A DNA stretch of 64,000 bases. Source: Acidobacteriota bacterium. GTDB taxonomy: Bacteria; Acidobacteriota; Terriglobia; Bryobacterales; Bryobacteraceae. Position numbers and translations under genes: made by a program. The notes under the pieces are model-generated. The model was not told the DNA's origin. It worked only from the letters and a program-made list of their open reading frames with translations, and made no database searches. The stretch lies in NCBI GenBank assembly GCA_017307505.1, contig JAFKEE010000019.1, forward strand, positions 186,001 through 250,000, read 5' to 3'. Of this stretch, positions 54,335 to 63,601 are shown piece by piece (positions within the stretch are counted from its first letter, which is position 1; each line of letters opens with the position of its first letter).

Positions 54335-55438
54335 ATGCTGATCACGAAAGTTAAGGTGTACCAGGTGGATCTGCCGCTGCACGAAGGCAGCTACAAATGG
54401 TCCGGCGGCAACTCAGTGGAGGTCTTCGACTCCAGCGTCGTGGAGATCCAGACGGATGAGGGCATCAGCGGTTACGGCGAGATCTGCCCGCTGGGGCCCG
54501 CTTACCTGCCCGCCTATGCGGCGGGCGCCCGCACCGGGATTGCCGAGCTTGCGCCACACCTGATCGGCTGCGATCCGACGCAACTCTCGGTGGTCAACCA
54601 GACCATGGATCGGGCCATGCGCGGACATCCTTACGTGAAATCCGCCCTCGACATGGCGTGCTGGGACATTCTGGGAAAGGTGAGCGGACAGCCCGTGGCT
54701 ACTCTTCTCGGCGGGTGTTTTGGTGACGACTTTGCCCTCTACCGTGCGATCTCGCAGGACACGCCGGACGCGATGGCGAAGATGGTTCAGGTCTACCGGG
54801 ACCAGGGCTATACAAAGTTTCAGTTGAAAGTCGGCGGCAACCCCGACACCGACATCCGGCGGATCCAGACCGTGGCGGCTGCGCTGCAACCAGGCGATGT
54901 CCTGGTAGCTGATGCCAACACCGGCTGGACACAGCACCGGGCCGTGCGCATCGCGGATGCGGTCCGCCACGAGGACGTTTATATCGAGCAGCCCTGCTTC
55001 CACTACGAGGAGTGCCTGGCGGTGCGCCAGCACACCAACCGCCCTATGGTCCTGGATGAGGTCATCGATGACGTGATCCAGGTGCTGCGTGGCTACCACG
55101 ACCGGGCGATGGATGTGATCAACCTGAAGATCTCGAAGGTGGGCGGGATCACCAAGGCCCGGCAGATCCGCGATCTGTGTGTGTCTCTGGGCATCGCGAT
55201 GACGATCGAGGACACGTGGGGCGGCGACATCATCACCTCGGCGATCGCGCACCTGGCGCACAGCACCCCGCCCGAATTGCTGTTCTCGTCGACAGACTTC
55301 AACAGCTATGTCACGGTCAGCATCGCCGATGGGGCTCCGCAGCGGAACCATGGCCGTCTTGCCGCTTCGAAGGCGCCGGGGCTAGGCATCACACCTCGTT
55401 TTGAGGTTCTGGGGCGTGCGGTGTTCGAGACGGCATAG
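54335..55438 (+). CDS. Enolase-superfamily dehydratase, cis-3-hydroxy-L-proline dehydratase-like
   Basis: 367 aa. The N-terminal capping domain contains [17 protein letters not shown] and [15 protein letters not shown], a combination I associate with cis-3-hydroxy-L-proline dehydratases and hydroxyproline-betaine epimerases. Catalytic residues of the mandelate-racemase barrel are present: KFQLK (Lys161 and Lys165), metal ligands Asp193 (DANTGW), Glu218 (EQP) and Asp241 (LDEVI), and Lys265/Lys268 in NLKISKVGG. It could let the cell use hydroxyprolines from plant cell walls or collagen. No transporter is adjacent. GGAAGGAAAGG lies about 13 bp upstream of the start. Confidence 0.9.
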   Translation: MLITKVKVYQVDLPLHEGSYKWSGGNSVEVFDSSVVEIQTDEGISGYGEICPLGPAYLPAYAAGARTGIAELAPHLIGCDPTQLSVVNQTMDRAMRGHPYVKSALDMACWDILGKVSGQPVATLLGGCFGDDFALYRAISQDTPDAMAKMVQVYRDQGYTKFQLKVGGNPDTDIRRIQTVAAALQPGDVLVADANTGWTQHRAVRIADAVRHEDVYIEQPCFHYEECLAVRQHTNRPMVLDEVIDDVIQVLRGYHDRAMDVINLKISKVGGITKARQIRDLCVSLGIAMTIEDTWGGDIITSAIAHLAHSTPPELLFSSTDFNSYVTVSIADGAPQRNHGRLAASKAPGLGITPRFEVLGRAVFETA

Positions 55439-55557
55439 CCCTGCCAGGCTGCCTGATTAGGCGCCCCGGCGCCGGAGGCGATAGCGAAACGATACTTGAA
55501 CTTGCCCTGGACGAGGCATAGAGTCTACGTGCGGGCGCATGCTCGCGGGAGATTCGC

Positions 55558-58524
55558 ATGGAAGTTACTCGTCGCAAAGTACTGAAGGGCGGCATGACAT
55601 TGCCGGCTATCGCCGCAGCAGGCATTCCGGAGGCTGCTGAGCAAGCGGCAACTGGCCAGGCTCAGGCCCTGCCGAACCAGCGCGGCACTCGCGAACGCCT
55701 GCTGCTCGATTTCGGTTGGCGCTTCCATTTCGGGCACGCCAACGACGCGAGCAAGGATTTCGGCTTCGGCGCCGGCCGATCTGGAGGTTTCCAGAAGACC
55801 GGCGGTTTCCTGGCGCCCAGCCACACCGCGTTCGACGACAGCGGCTGGAAGCCGGTGGATCTTCCGCATGACTGGGCCATCGAACTGCCCTTCAAAAACG
55901 ACCCTGCGCTGGCGAGCAAAGGGTCCTATCCACTAGGGCGCGACTACCCGGAGACGAGCGTGGGGTGGTACCGCCGCGTTTTGGACCTGCCAGCTTCCGA
56001 CGCCGGCCGGCGCATCTCCATCGAATTCGATGGATCGTACCGGGACACCATGGTGGTGTTCAACGGCAACTATATCGGCCGGCATACCGGCGGCTACGAT
56101 CCGTTCAGTTACGACCTGACAGATTTCGCCTTGCCCGGGGGGCCCAACGTGCTGCTGGTCCGCGTCGATGCGACCTTAAGCGACGGATGGTTCTATGAAG
56201 GCGCCGGCATCTACCGCCACGTCTGGCTGGTGAAAACGGCTCCGGTGCATGTGAAGAAGTGGGGCACGTTCGCCACCGCCAAGGTGCAGCCAGGTTCCGC
56301 CACGGTCGCCCTTCAGACCGAAGTGCAGAATCACGGGAAGGGCGAGCAGAACGTGCGTGTAATCTCCACGCTGCTCGACCCAGCCGGGAAGGAAGTGGGG
56401 AAGGCGGCCAGTCAGCCATCCAGTGTGGCGGAGTTTGGCGAGCGCACCTACACGCAGCAGGTGGTGGTAAACCAACCGGCCCTGTGGTCCCTGGAGACAC
56501 GGAACCTTTACAAGCTGGTGACCGAACTCGAGTCCGGCGGGATTGTTACCGACCGTTATGAGACCCGCTTCGGGATCCGGGATCTCAAGTTCGATGCCGG
56601 GAAGGGCTTTCTGCTGAACGGGAAGCCCGTGAAAGTGAAGGGCACCTGCAACCACCAGGACCACGCCGGCCTGGGCGTGGCGCTGCCCGACGCTATGCAG
56701 TATTTCCGTGTGAAGAAGCTGCAGGAGATGGGCTGCAATGCCATCCGCACCTCACACAATCCGCCCACAACAGAACTGCTGGATGCATGCGACGAACTCG
56801 GGATGCTGGTGCTGGACGAAACACGCATGTTGTCTTCGAATCCGGATGGGCTGGCGCAGTTCGAGAACATGATCCGCCGGGACAGAAATCATCCCAGCGT
56901 CTTCGTCTGGTCGATGGGGAACGAGGAGAGTGTTTCGATCACCGAGACTGGTTTGAAGATTCTGACTTCGATGAAGCGGGCCGCGAGAAAACTGGACACC
57001 TCGCGGCCGATCTCGATTGCTCCGCCGCCGGCCGGTGATTACATGGGCAAGGGCGGGCTGGTGGTCTGCGATGTGATGGGCTACAACTACGCCGATCCGC
57101 AAGCCGAAGCCTGGCACAAGAACAATCCGTCGATCCCAATCCTCGGGACAGAAAATGTGAGCGCGGTAGGCACACGCGGGCAATACATCACGGATCGGAC
57201 CAAGGGCTTTGTCGGATCCTACGACCCATACACGACTACCGGCCGTGCGTCGGCCGAAGGGTGGTGGCGCTTTGTCAGCGCGCGGCCCTACATCTCAGGC
57301 GGCTTCATCTGGACCGGGTTCGACTACCGGGGTGAACCTTCGCCTTACCAGTGGCCGAACATCAGCTCGCAGTATGGGGTCATCGACATCTGCGGCTTCC
57401 CGAAGGATTCGTTCTACTACTACCAGTCGTGGTGGACGAACAAGCAGGTGCTCCATCTGTTCCCACATTGGAACTGGCCGGGGCTGGAGGGGCAGGAGAT
57501 CGCGGTGTGGGTCCACTCGAACCTCGACCGCGTCGAGTTGATCCACAACGGCCAGAGCCTGGGCGCGAAAGACGTGCAGAAGGATCAGCACCTGGCCTGG
57601 AATGTGAAGTACGCCCCCGGCACGATGGAGGCGCGAGGCTTCAAGGACGGCAAGCAGGTGATGGTCACGAAACGGGAGACCACGGGCCCGGCAGCGAAAC
57701 TGGTGCTGCGAGCGGACCGCTTGCAGATGTCGGCGGATGGCGAGGATGCCGTGGTGTGCGTGGCGGAGGTCCACGACGCGCAAGGCCGGGTAGTGCCAAT
57801 CACGGAGAACCTGGTGAGTTTCCACGTCTCGGGGCCGGGTGCGGTAGCGGGCACCGGCAACGGGGATCCGACGAATCACGAACCGGATCCCGGTGCTACA
57901 CGGAAGGCGTTCGCCGGTCTGTGTATGGCGATCGTGCAGGCGTCGAAATCACCGGGAGAGGTCCGGGTGGAGGCGACGTCCCCGGGCCTGGCGGGCGCCG
58001 CTGCGACCATCATTTCCAAGGCCGTGCCGTTGCGGCCGCAGGTTCCGGTATGGGAGCGCGAAGTGCCGGCGGGCTCGGGCATCACCGGACTGTGGCGGCC
58101 GGCCGCGGCGCTTGCCGCTTCGACAGGCGGAGATCCGATGGCGCTGGCGGGCGCCAATGTGGACATGGTCTTTACATTCCGACAGGACGGTAGTGCTCTT
58201 GCGGGCTCAGTCGATTCGGCTGCAACGGGCGGCTTCGGCGGCGGTCCGACCGGGGGACCGATCCAGGAGGGCAAGGTGGACGGTGACAGGATTTCGTTCC
58301 GGGCGGGCTCCACAACGTACACCGGCACGATCCAGGGCGACAGGGTTGAGTTGACCCGCAGCGCTCCGCCGCGGAGAGGGGGAGGCAGCATGGCTCCGGC
58401 CACTGGACCGCGTCCGGCCGTCGGACCTCCACCCGATGGAACGGATCCGTCGTTTGGCGCCGGATTCGGGCCTGGGCGCGGCGGCCCGGCAGCACCGTTG
58501 GTGTTGAGGAGGGCGAAGCGGTAG
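55558..58524 (+). CDS. GH2-family glycoside hydrolase with Tat leader
   Basis: 988 aa. Tat leader MEVTRRKVLKGG. Domains: sugar-binding jelly-roll (about 40-230, DLPHDWAIELPF and SDGWFYEGAGIYRHVWL), immunoglobulin-like (230-335), TIM barrel (335-640) and two beta domains. Catalytic acid/base Glu456 is in WSMGNEESV and the nucleophile Glu532 in ILGTENVS. GGFIWTGFDYRGEPSPYQWP closes the barrel. The last about 130 residues hold a small beta domain rich in Gly (GKVDGDRISFRAGSTTYTGT), common at the end of acidobacterial enzymes, and a Pro/Gly tail. Probable beta-galactosidase or related exo-enzyme, exported folded. GGGAGA precedes the start. Confidence 0.93.
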   Translation: MEVTRRKVLKGGMTLPAIAAAGIPEAAEQAATGQAQALPNQRGTRERLLLDFGWRFHFGHANDASKDFGFGAGRSGGFQKTGGFLAPSHTAFDDSGWKPVDLPHDWAIELPFKNDPALASKGSYPLGRDYPETSVGWYRRVLDLPASDAGRRISIEFDGSYRDTMVVFNGNYIGRHTGGYDPFSYDLTDFALPGGPNVLLVRVDATLSDGWFYEGAGIYRHVWLVKTAPVHVKKWGTFATAKVQPGSATVALQTEVQNHGKGEQNVRVISTLLDPAGKEVGKAASQPSSVAEFGERTYTQQVVVNQPALWSLETRNLYKLVTELESGGIVTDRYETRFGIRDLKFDAGKGFLLNGKPVKVKGTCNHQDHAGLGVALPDAMQYFRVKKLQEMGCNAIRTSHNPPTTELLDACDELGMLVLDETRMLSSNPDGLAQFENMIRRDRNHPSVFVWSMGNEESVSITETGLKILTSMKRAARKLDTSRPISIAPPPAGDYMGKGGLVVCDVMGYNYADPQAEAWHKNNPSIPILGTENVSAVGTRGQYITDRTKGFVGSYDPYTTTGRASAEGWWRFVSARPYISGGFIWTGFDYRGEPSPYQWPNISSQYGVIDICGFPKDSFYYYQSWWTNKQVLHLFPHWNWPGLEGQEIAVWVHSNLDRVELIHNGQSLGAKDVQKDQHLAWNVKYAPGTMEARGFKDGKQVMVTKRETTGPAAKLVLRADRLQMSADGEDAVVCVAEVHDAQGRVVPITENLVSFHVSGPGAVAGTGNGDPTNHEPDPGATRKAFAGLCMAIVQASKSPGEVRVEATSPGLAGAAATIISKAVPLRPQVPVWEREVPAGSGITGLWRPAAALAASTGGDPMALAGANVDMVFTFRQDGSALAGSVDSAATGGFGGGPTGGPIQEGKVDGDRISFRAGSTTYTGTIQGDRVELTRSAPPRRGGGSMAPATGPRPAVGPPPDGTDPSFGAGFGPGRGGPAAPLVLRRAKR

Positions 58525-58552
58525 GACGGCGAAGGTTTGCGCGCGGGTGCTG

Positions 58553-59470
58553 CTACCGGGTGGCCCCAAGTTCTTTCCGGAGAAAGACCGTTGCCTGCGG
58601 ATTGTCATTGTAGCGCTCGCAGTCGACGTAACCTCGCTTCCGGTAGAGGGCGATGGCCGCCTTCAGGCCGTCGTAGCTGTCCAGGTAGATCCAGCGCAGT
58701 CCGTGGTCGCGCGCAAACTGCTCCATGGCATCCAGCAGCTTGTCTGCGATGCGATTGCCCCGGGCGGAGGGCCGGACGTAGAGGCGTTTGCATTCGGCGG
58801 CCTGCGGGAACGACGGCAGAGGCTTGAGTGCCACGCAGCCGACCGGTTCACCGTCGAGGTAGGCCAGCCACAAGCCGGAAGCGGCGCCGCTGATCATGGC
58901 CTCAATCGCCTGCGGGGTGTCGCGCTGGACCACGCTGACGGCTTCGTAGTATTCGTGCAGGAGGTTCAGCGCCTCATCACTGGCAGCCGAGATCCGAACC
59001 ACCTTCACCTCACCACCTCTTGCCGGGCTGAGGATCGAGCGGACTTTGGATAGCGACTGGACCAGGAGTTCCCGTTCATCCGAGCCCAGGCGGCTGAGAA
59101 GATCTCGAATCTGCAGGGAATATTGTTCATTGAGCCGGGCCACCGCGGTCTCGCCAGCAGGGGCGAGGGTGAGGAGCCGTTCGCGGCCATCCTGCCGGGA
59201 CGCGGTCTGGCGGATCAATTTCCGTTTCGTCAGTTGGGCCAGGAGACGGCTGAGGTAACCGGCATCGAGGCCGAGCGTGCTGCTCAAGGTGGAAGCAGTG
59301 GTCTTTGGCCTGGTTCCGATCTCGTAGAGGATGCGGGCCTCAGTGAGAGAAAACTCGCCGTCCAGATGCCGTCTTCGCAATAGTCCCAGCCGGGCCGTGT
59401 AGAAGCGATTGAAGTCGCGCACGACGGCAATCTGGTGTGCTTCCTTGCTCGAAGTCGCGGATCTCGCCAT
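58553..59470 (-). CDS. MarR-type regulator fused to GNAT acetyltransferase
   Basis: 305 aa from ATG 59470; the upstream ATG 59506 would place the start inside the palindrome at 59491-59509. Residues about 10-140 form a MarR winged helix (EFSLTEARILYEIG, LDAGYLSRLLAQLTKRKLI, RQDGRERLLTLAPAG). Residues about 150-305 form a GNAT domain with the acetyl-CoA loop LYVRPSARGNRIADKLLDA and the final YRKRGYVDCERYND. This fusion is a known architecture, and the acetyltransferase substrate is unknown. The palindrome just upstream fits autoregulation. Confidence 0.94.
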   Translation of the reverse strand: MARSATSSKEAHQIAVVRDFNRFYTARLGLLRRRHLDGEFSLTEARILYEIGTRPKTTASTLSSTLGLDAGYLSRLLAQLTKRKLIRQTASRQDGRERLLTLAPAGETAVARLNEQYSLQIRDLLSRLGSDERELLVQSLSKVRSILSPARGGEVKVVRISAASDEALNLLHEYYEAVSVVQRDTPQAIEAMISGAASGLWLAYLDGEPVGCVALKPLPSFPQAAECKRLYVRPSARGNRIADKLLDAMEQFARDHGLRWIYLDSYDGLKAAIALYRKRGYVDCERYNDNPQATVFLRKELGATR

Positions 59471-59490
59471 CGAGCCCAGCGTAGCCGAAC

Positions 59491-59509
59491 TAGTTGCTTT
59501 TAGCAACTA
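59491..59509. promoter_or_regulatory. Palindromic operator TAGTTGC-N5-GCAACTA of the MarR-GNAT gene
   Basis: Perfect 7-5-7 inverted repeat (TAGTTGC TTTTA GCAACTA) 20 bp upstream of the preferred start. Size and position match MarR operators that overlap the promoter of their own gene. Confidence 0.75.
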
Positions 59510-59608
59510 CTTTCTGCGATGAGGCATTCCTGTAGACGCCGTGCCCGTCACCCTCACGGCTACTGGCGGGGGTCTGCCGCCTTACAATGAAGCGAGGAGA
59601 ATCACCAT

Positions 59609-60541
59609 ATGGATCGTCGCGAGTTTCTAGGCACCGCGGTAGCCGGCACTTCCACGGCCGCATACGGTGCGACAACTTCTCTCCCCCGCCGGCAGTACAA
59701 GCCGGGCATCGACCTTTCCATCATCGCCTTCGGCGGAATCGTCGTGTGCCATCTGGAGCAGGCGGAAGCGAACCGCCGGGTGGCCCAAGCCTTTGACCGG
59801 GGAGTGAACTACTTCGATTGTGCTCCGTCCTACTTCGACGGAGAGGCGGAGATCAAGCTGGGCGAAGCCCTGCAGCCCTACCGCAGCAAGGTCTTCCTGG
59901 CGGAGAAGACCACGCGGCGCGATGCGAAAGGCGCGCGCCAGGAACTGGAGCAGACCCTCAAGCGTTTCCATACGGATCACGTGGACCTCTATCAGTTCCA
60001 CGCCGTCGGTTCCATGGAGGATGTCGATAAGATCCTGGCTCCGGGCGGCGCGGCGGAGACCTTTGCCGCGGCTCGAAAGGAAGGCAAAGTGCGGCACCTG
60101 GGGTTCTCGGCGCACCATGCTCCGGCGGCGATTCGCCTGATGGATGCGCTGGAACCGGACAGCGTGCTGTTTCCCGTCAACGTGAATGCATGGGAGAACG
60201 GTGGCTTCGGTCCGCAGATCCTGGCTAAGGCGAAGTCAAAGGGGATGGCGCGGATGGCGTTGAAGGCGCTTGCCTTTGGGATGTGGCCGAAGAGCCTGAA
60301 AGAGAGCGATCGCAAGTATCCGAAGTGCTGGTATCAGCCGATTGACGACCGCGAGATGGCACGGCAGGCGCTGCGGTTCACCTTGAACCAGGAGATCACC
60401 GCGGCTGTGCCGCCGGGCGATGAGCGAATCTTTGACCTGGCCATGGACCTGGCGTCAGCGCCCTTGCCGGCCCTGACTGGTGCAGAACTGGCGGAGTTGA
60501 AGGCGAAGGTTTCGACGCTGGATCCTGTGTTTCACGTCTAA
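59609..60541 (+). CDS. Aldo/keto reductase with Tat-like leader
   Basis: 310 aa, start preceded by GAGGAGA. The N-terminus DRREFLGTAVAGTSTAAYG resembles a twin-arginine leader, which is unusual for this cytosolic family but common in acidobacterial paralogues. The TIM barrel has the catalytic set: Asp and Tyr in VNYFDCAPSYFDGEAE, Lys in FLAEKTT, His in LYQFHAV. The C-terminus (ALRFTLNQEITAAVPPGDE) binds the cofactor. It should reduce sugar or aldehyde carbonyls with NADPH. Transcribed alone, divergently from the MarR-GNAT gene. Confidence 0.92.
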   Translation: MDRREFLGTAVAGTSTAAYGATTSLPRRQYKPGIDLSIIAFGGIVVCHLEQAEANRRVAQAFDRGVNYFDCAPSYFDGEAEIKLGEALQPYRSKVFLAEKTTRRDAKGARQELEQTLKRFHTDHVDLYQFHAVGSMEDVDKILAPGGAAETFAAARKEGKVRHLGFSAHHAPAAIRLMDALEPDSVLFPVNVNAWENGGFGPQILAKAKSKGMARMALKALAFGMWPKSLKESDRKYPKCWYQPIDDREMARQALRFTLNQEITAAVPPGDERIFDLAMDLASAPLPALTGAELAELKAKVSTLDPVFHV

Positions 60542-60607
60542 CGGAGGCTGGGGCAGCCTTCCGGGGAAAGCCGCCCCATTCTGTTAGCGATCGGGGCCGG
60601 ATCCGCG

Positions 60608-63601
60608 CTAGAAGCTCAGACGGAATGCGAGCTGCAGACTTCTGGCATTGGATCCAGTGATGTAACCACGGGTTGCGTTGCCCGCGCCGGCACCGGCAAC
60701 TGGTGTGAAGATGCCGTTGGAAACTGTGTAGGCTACGGTATTCACACCGGTGTTGAACTGCGTGTTGAGCAGGTTGTAGGCCTCGAAGACCAGCCGGCCC
60801 GTGAAACGCTCAGTGAACGGAAGCGGACGCGCGAGCCGGGCGTTGACGCTATATTCGTTATCGCCGCGCAGGCTGTTCACGGGCAAAAATGGCACGCGGG
60901 ACCAGCCGCCGGCACCGGTGAGCGAGTTCGCGAAGGCTGAGGGCACACCGGAGAACTGCTGTCCCAGGACGATCGCCATCGCGGTGGCAGGCAGCGGCGA
61001 GGCGAGGGTGGTGATGGAGGAAAGCTCCCAGCCGTTCAACAGGAAGCGGGAGGCAACCGATTCGCTCCTGATCACGCGGGGCTGCCATGTCCAGTCGATC
61101 ACCGCCCTGTGGCGCTGATCGTTCGCGGAGTTGCCCTGATCCGCCCGGAAGTCGTTGGCGGAACTGCCTACGGGCAGGCCACCGGCAATCAGCGGGCTGC
61201 CGACGTCGTCGAGGGCATGCGACCACGTGTAGGAGACGTGAGCAGTGAAGCCATGCGTCATCTTTCTGCTGAGTTCGGCCACCAGGGCGTTGTACCAGGA
61301 GGAGCCGCCGTTGGTCACCTGGTAGACGTGGGCCCTGGTAGTGTCGAGGCGGTAGCGGTAGAAGTAGGGCGAATAGGTGCCCGTCTTGCTGCCGTCTTCA
61401 TCGAGAATCGAGTAAGTGACCTTCTTGGTGGTCGCGGCGATGTTCATCTCCTCCGCGGTCCACAGCTTGATCCCCCGGCTGCTGACATAGCCAAGGTTCA
61501 TGGTGAACCCGAAGCCGAGCGCCTTTTCCAGCGACAGTGTGGCCTGCCGGGTATATGGATTGCTCGGCTTGCCTGATTCATACATCAGATTGCCTGTCCC
61601 ACTGGGTGGCGTCCTGACCGTGAGGCTGTTGGGAAAGTAGGGAGAACCGGTTTGGGTGGGGTACGCCAGAAGGCTCGGCTGATAGGCCCCATTGCCGAGG
61701 AAGAGGGCGTCGAGCAGTTCGCCGCTCTGCATGGAGTGGAACATGCCGAAGCTGGCGCGGAGGACAGTGCGTTCGTTGGCCTTCAGCGCGAAGCCAATGC
61801 GGGGATCGGCGTTGTAGGAAGGTGACTTGATCTGACGAGTCTGGTAGTAGCTGGCGTCCCACGCGGTCGGCTTTGGGATGAACTGCTTGCTGTAGCGAAG
61901 GCCCGCGGTGACCTGGAAGTTCGGAGTGACCTTCCAGACGTCCTGGGCGTACAAGCCCAGCTCGGAACTCGGCAATCGTCTCAGCGAGAGACCGCGCGAC
62001 TGGGTGAACTCGGCGTAGTTCTTCCCTGCTCCGCTTGCCAGATCCTGCGCGAAGGAGGTCAGGGAGTCGTAGTAGTAGGTGCCTTTCGCATTCGGCAGCA
62101 TGTCGATCCAATCACGCGTTCTGGTGATGTCCGTCCCGAACATGAAGGTGTGAGCGCCGACGCTCATCCGGACGTTGTCCACGAACTGGTAACGGCGTTC
62201 CCGCATGATGCCGCTGTCCTGGTTGCTTGCGCCGATGGTGCTTCCCAGCAGGTTGATGCCGATGCCTCCGGTGGAAAGCGAAGAGGCGGCAGGAAGGGTC
62301 GCAATGCGATCCTGGAATACGCCCAGCCGCATTTCATTGGTGGAACTGGTGGTTGGAGCGCTGATCCACTCCAGCCGGGCATACTGCGTATCCTGTTTGG
62401 TGCTGCCGTTGTCCAGCAGTCCGCCGTCGGTACTGACTGCCTGACCCTGCAGACCGAGGGGTGAGCGCGCCTGGGTCGCAAAGACAGAGAGGTTGAAGGT
62501 ATTGCGATCGCTGCGCCGATAGTCCAGCCGCGCGAGTCCGGAGACGGTCCGCTCTGACCGCGGCACAAGCACATTCATCTGGTTCTGGATGAACTGGGTA
62601 GCGGCCGCGCACTGGACTGCGGTGGCAGTGCAGGCGCTGGAATCCACTTGAGTCCCGGTGCTGTCGGTAAGGAGGGGATTCGTGATGCGGTTCAGCCGCT
62701 GCCCGTGGCCGTCGGCCACTTCAAGATTGGTGAAGTAGAACAGCTTGGTGCGGGGCACGTTGCCCCCAAGGTTGAAGCCGAACTGATTGCGCTTGCCGAA
62801 GAGCTGGTTGCCCAGCGCATAGCGGTCAGTAGCATTCAAGCTGTTGTTGCTGAAGTACTCATACAGGCCGCCGTGGAGTTCATTGCTTCCGCCTCGGGTC
62901 ACCACATTCACGGCGCCGCCTTTGCCGTGCCCGAACTCGACCGGAGCGGCGGCGGCGAGGACTTCCATGCCCTGAACCGCATCCTGCGAGACGGGTCCGG
63001 CTGCGATGGAGCGTCTGGCGGAGTAAGTGTTCGTTGTCAGAATGCCGTCGGTGAAATAGGCATTGCCGGCGGAATCCCCGCGGATGGCCGGTGCGTTCTG
63101 CGTCAGATCGTAGTTCGTTACGGGTGAAAGAAGGATCAGGCTATCCCAGCGGCGTTGCTGGGTGGGCAGAAGCCGCAACTGGCGCTGGCTTAGCGCCACG
63201 CCGACAGGCTGCAGAGAGTTGTCCAACTGGACGTCTGCCGGAGTATCTGCGGTAGTGGTGGCCTCGTCCTGCGGCCGCATGGAGATATCAAAAGACGAGG
63301 GCTTGCCGGCCAGCACTTCAAACTCTTTGCTGTCCCAGTCCAGGTAGCGCTGGTGTGTGGCGCGCAAGCGGTAGCCGGTGGCGGGCGGAAGGCCGGTGAT
63401 TTCGAACACACCATCGTCGGTGCTGAGGAAACTGCGGGTCACTCCCAGCGCGGGATTGTCCAGGCTGAGTTCGGCGTCCGGCATGCCGACTCCCTGCTGA
63501 TCGACCACTCGTCCACGGACTACGCCCGAGCCCACAACCGACTGGGCCCAAGCGCCGGCGGAGTATAGACACACGAATAGCATTAGTAGAATTCGATTCA
63601 T
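60608..63601 (-). CDS. TonB-dependent receptor, Oar-like, second copy
   Basis: 997 aa from ATG 63601; the ATG at 63607 is only 2-3 bp from the GAGG ribosome site, whereas 63601 is 8-9 bp away. Signal peptide MNRILLMLFVCLYSAGAWAQ. CarboxypepD_reg domain at about 28-110 (GRVVDQQGVGMPDAELSLDN), plug at about 130-240 (PAIRGDSAGNAYFTDG, QDAVQGMEVLAAAAPVEFGHGKGGAVNVVTRGG) and barrel to the final RSLQLAFRLSF. It is related to the receptor at 11392-14658 in domain order but not closely in sequence. No enzyme operon is directly attached on its visible side. Confidence 0.93.
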   Translation of the reverse strand: MNRILLMLFVCLYSAGAWAQSVVGSGVVRGRVVDQQGVGMPDAELSLDNPALGVTRSFLSTDDGVFEITGLPPATGYRLRATHQRYLDWDSKEFEVLAGKPSSFDISMRPQDEATTTADTPADVQLDNSLQPVGVALSQRQLRLLPTQQRRWDSLILLSPVTNYDLTQNAPAIRGDSAGNAYFTDGILTTNTYSARRSIAAGPVSQDAVQGMEVLAAAAPVEFGHGKGGAVNVVTRGGSNELHGGLYEYFSNNSLNATDRYALGNQLFGKRNQFGFNLGGNVPRTKLFYFTNLEVADGHGQRLNRITNPLLTDSTGTQVDSSACTATAVQCAAATQFIQNQMNVLVPRSERTVSGLARLDYRRSDRNTFNLSVFATQARSPLGLQGQAVSTDGGLLDNGSTKQDTQYARLEWISAPTTSSTNEMRLGVFQDRIATLPAASSLSTGGIGINLLGSTIGASNQDSGIMRERRYQFVDNVRMSVGAHTFMFGTDITRTRDWIDMLPNAKGTYYYDSLTSFAQDLASGAGKNYAEFTQSRGLSLRRLPSSELGLYAQDVWKVTPNFQVTAGLRYSKQFIPKPTAWDASYYQTRQIKSPSYNADPRIGFALKANERTVLRASFGMFHSMQSGELLDALFLGNGAYQPSLLAYPTQTGSPYFPNSLTVRTPPSGTGNLMYESGKPSNPYTRQATLSLEKALGFGFTMNLGYVSSRGIKLWTAEEMNIAATTKKVTYSILDEDGSKTGTYSPYFYRYRLDTTRAHVYQVTNGGSSWYNALVAELSRKMTHGFTAHVSYTWSHALDDVGSPLIAGGLPVGSSANDFRADQGNSANDQRHRAVIDWTWQPRVIRSESVASRFLLNGWELSSITTLASPLPATAMAIVLGQQFSGVPSAFANSLTGAGGWSRVPFLPVNSLRGDNEYSVNARLARPLPFTERFTGRLVFEAYNLLNTQFNTGVNTVAYTVSNGIFTPVAGAGAGNATRGYITGSNARSLQLAFRLSF

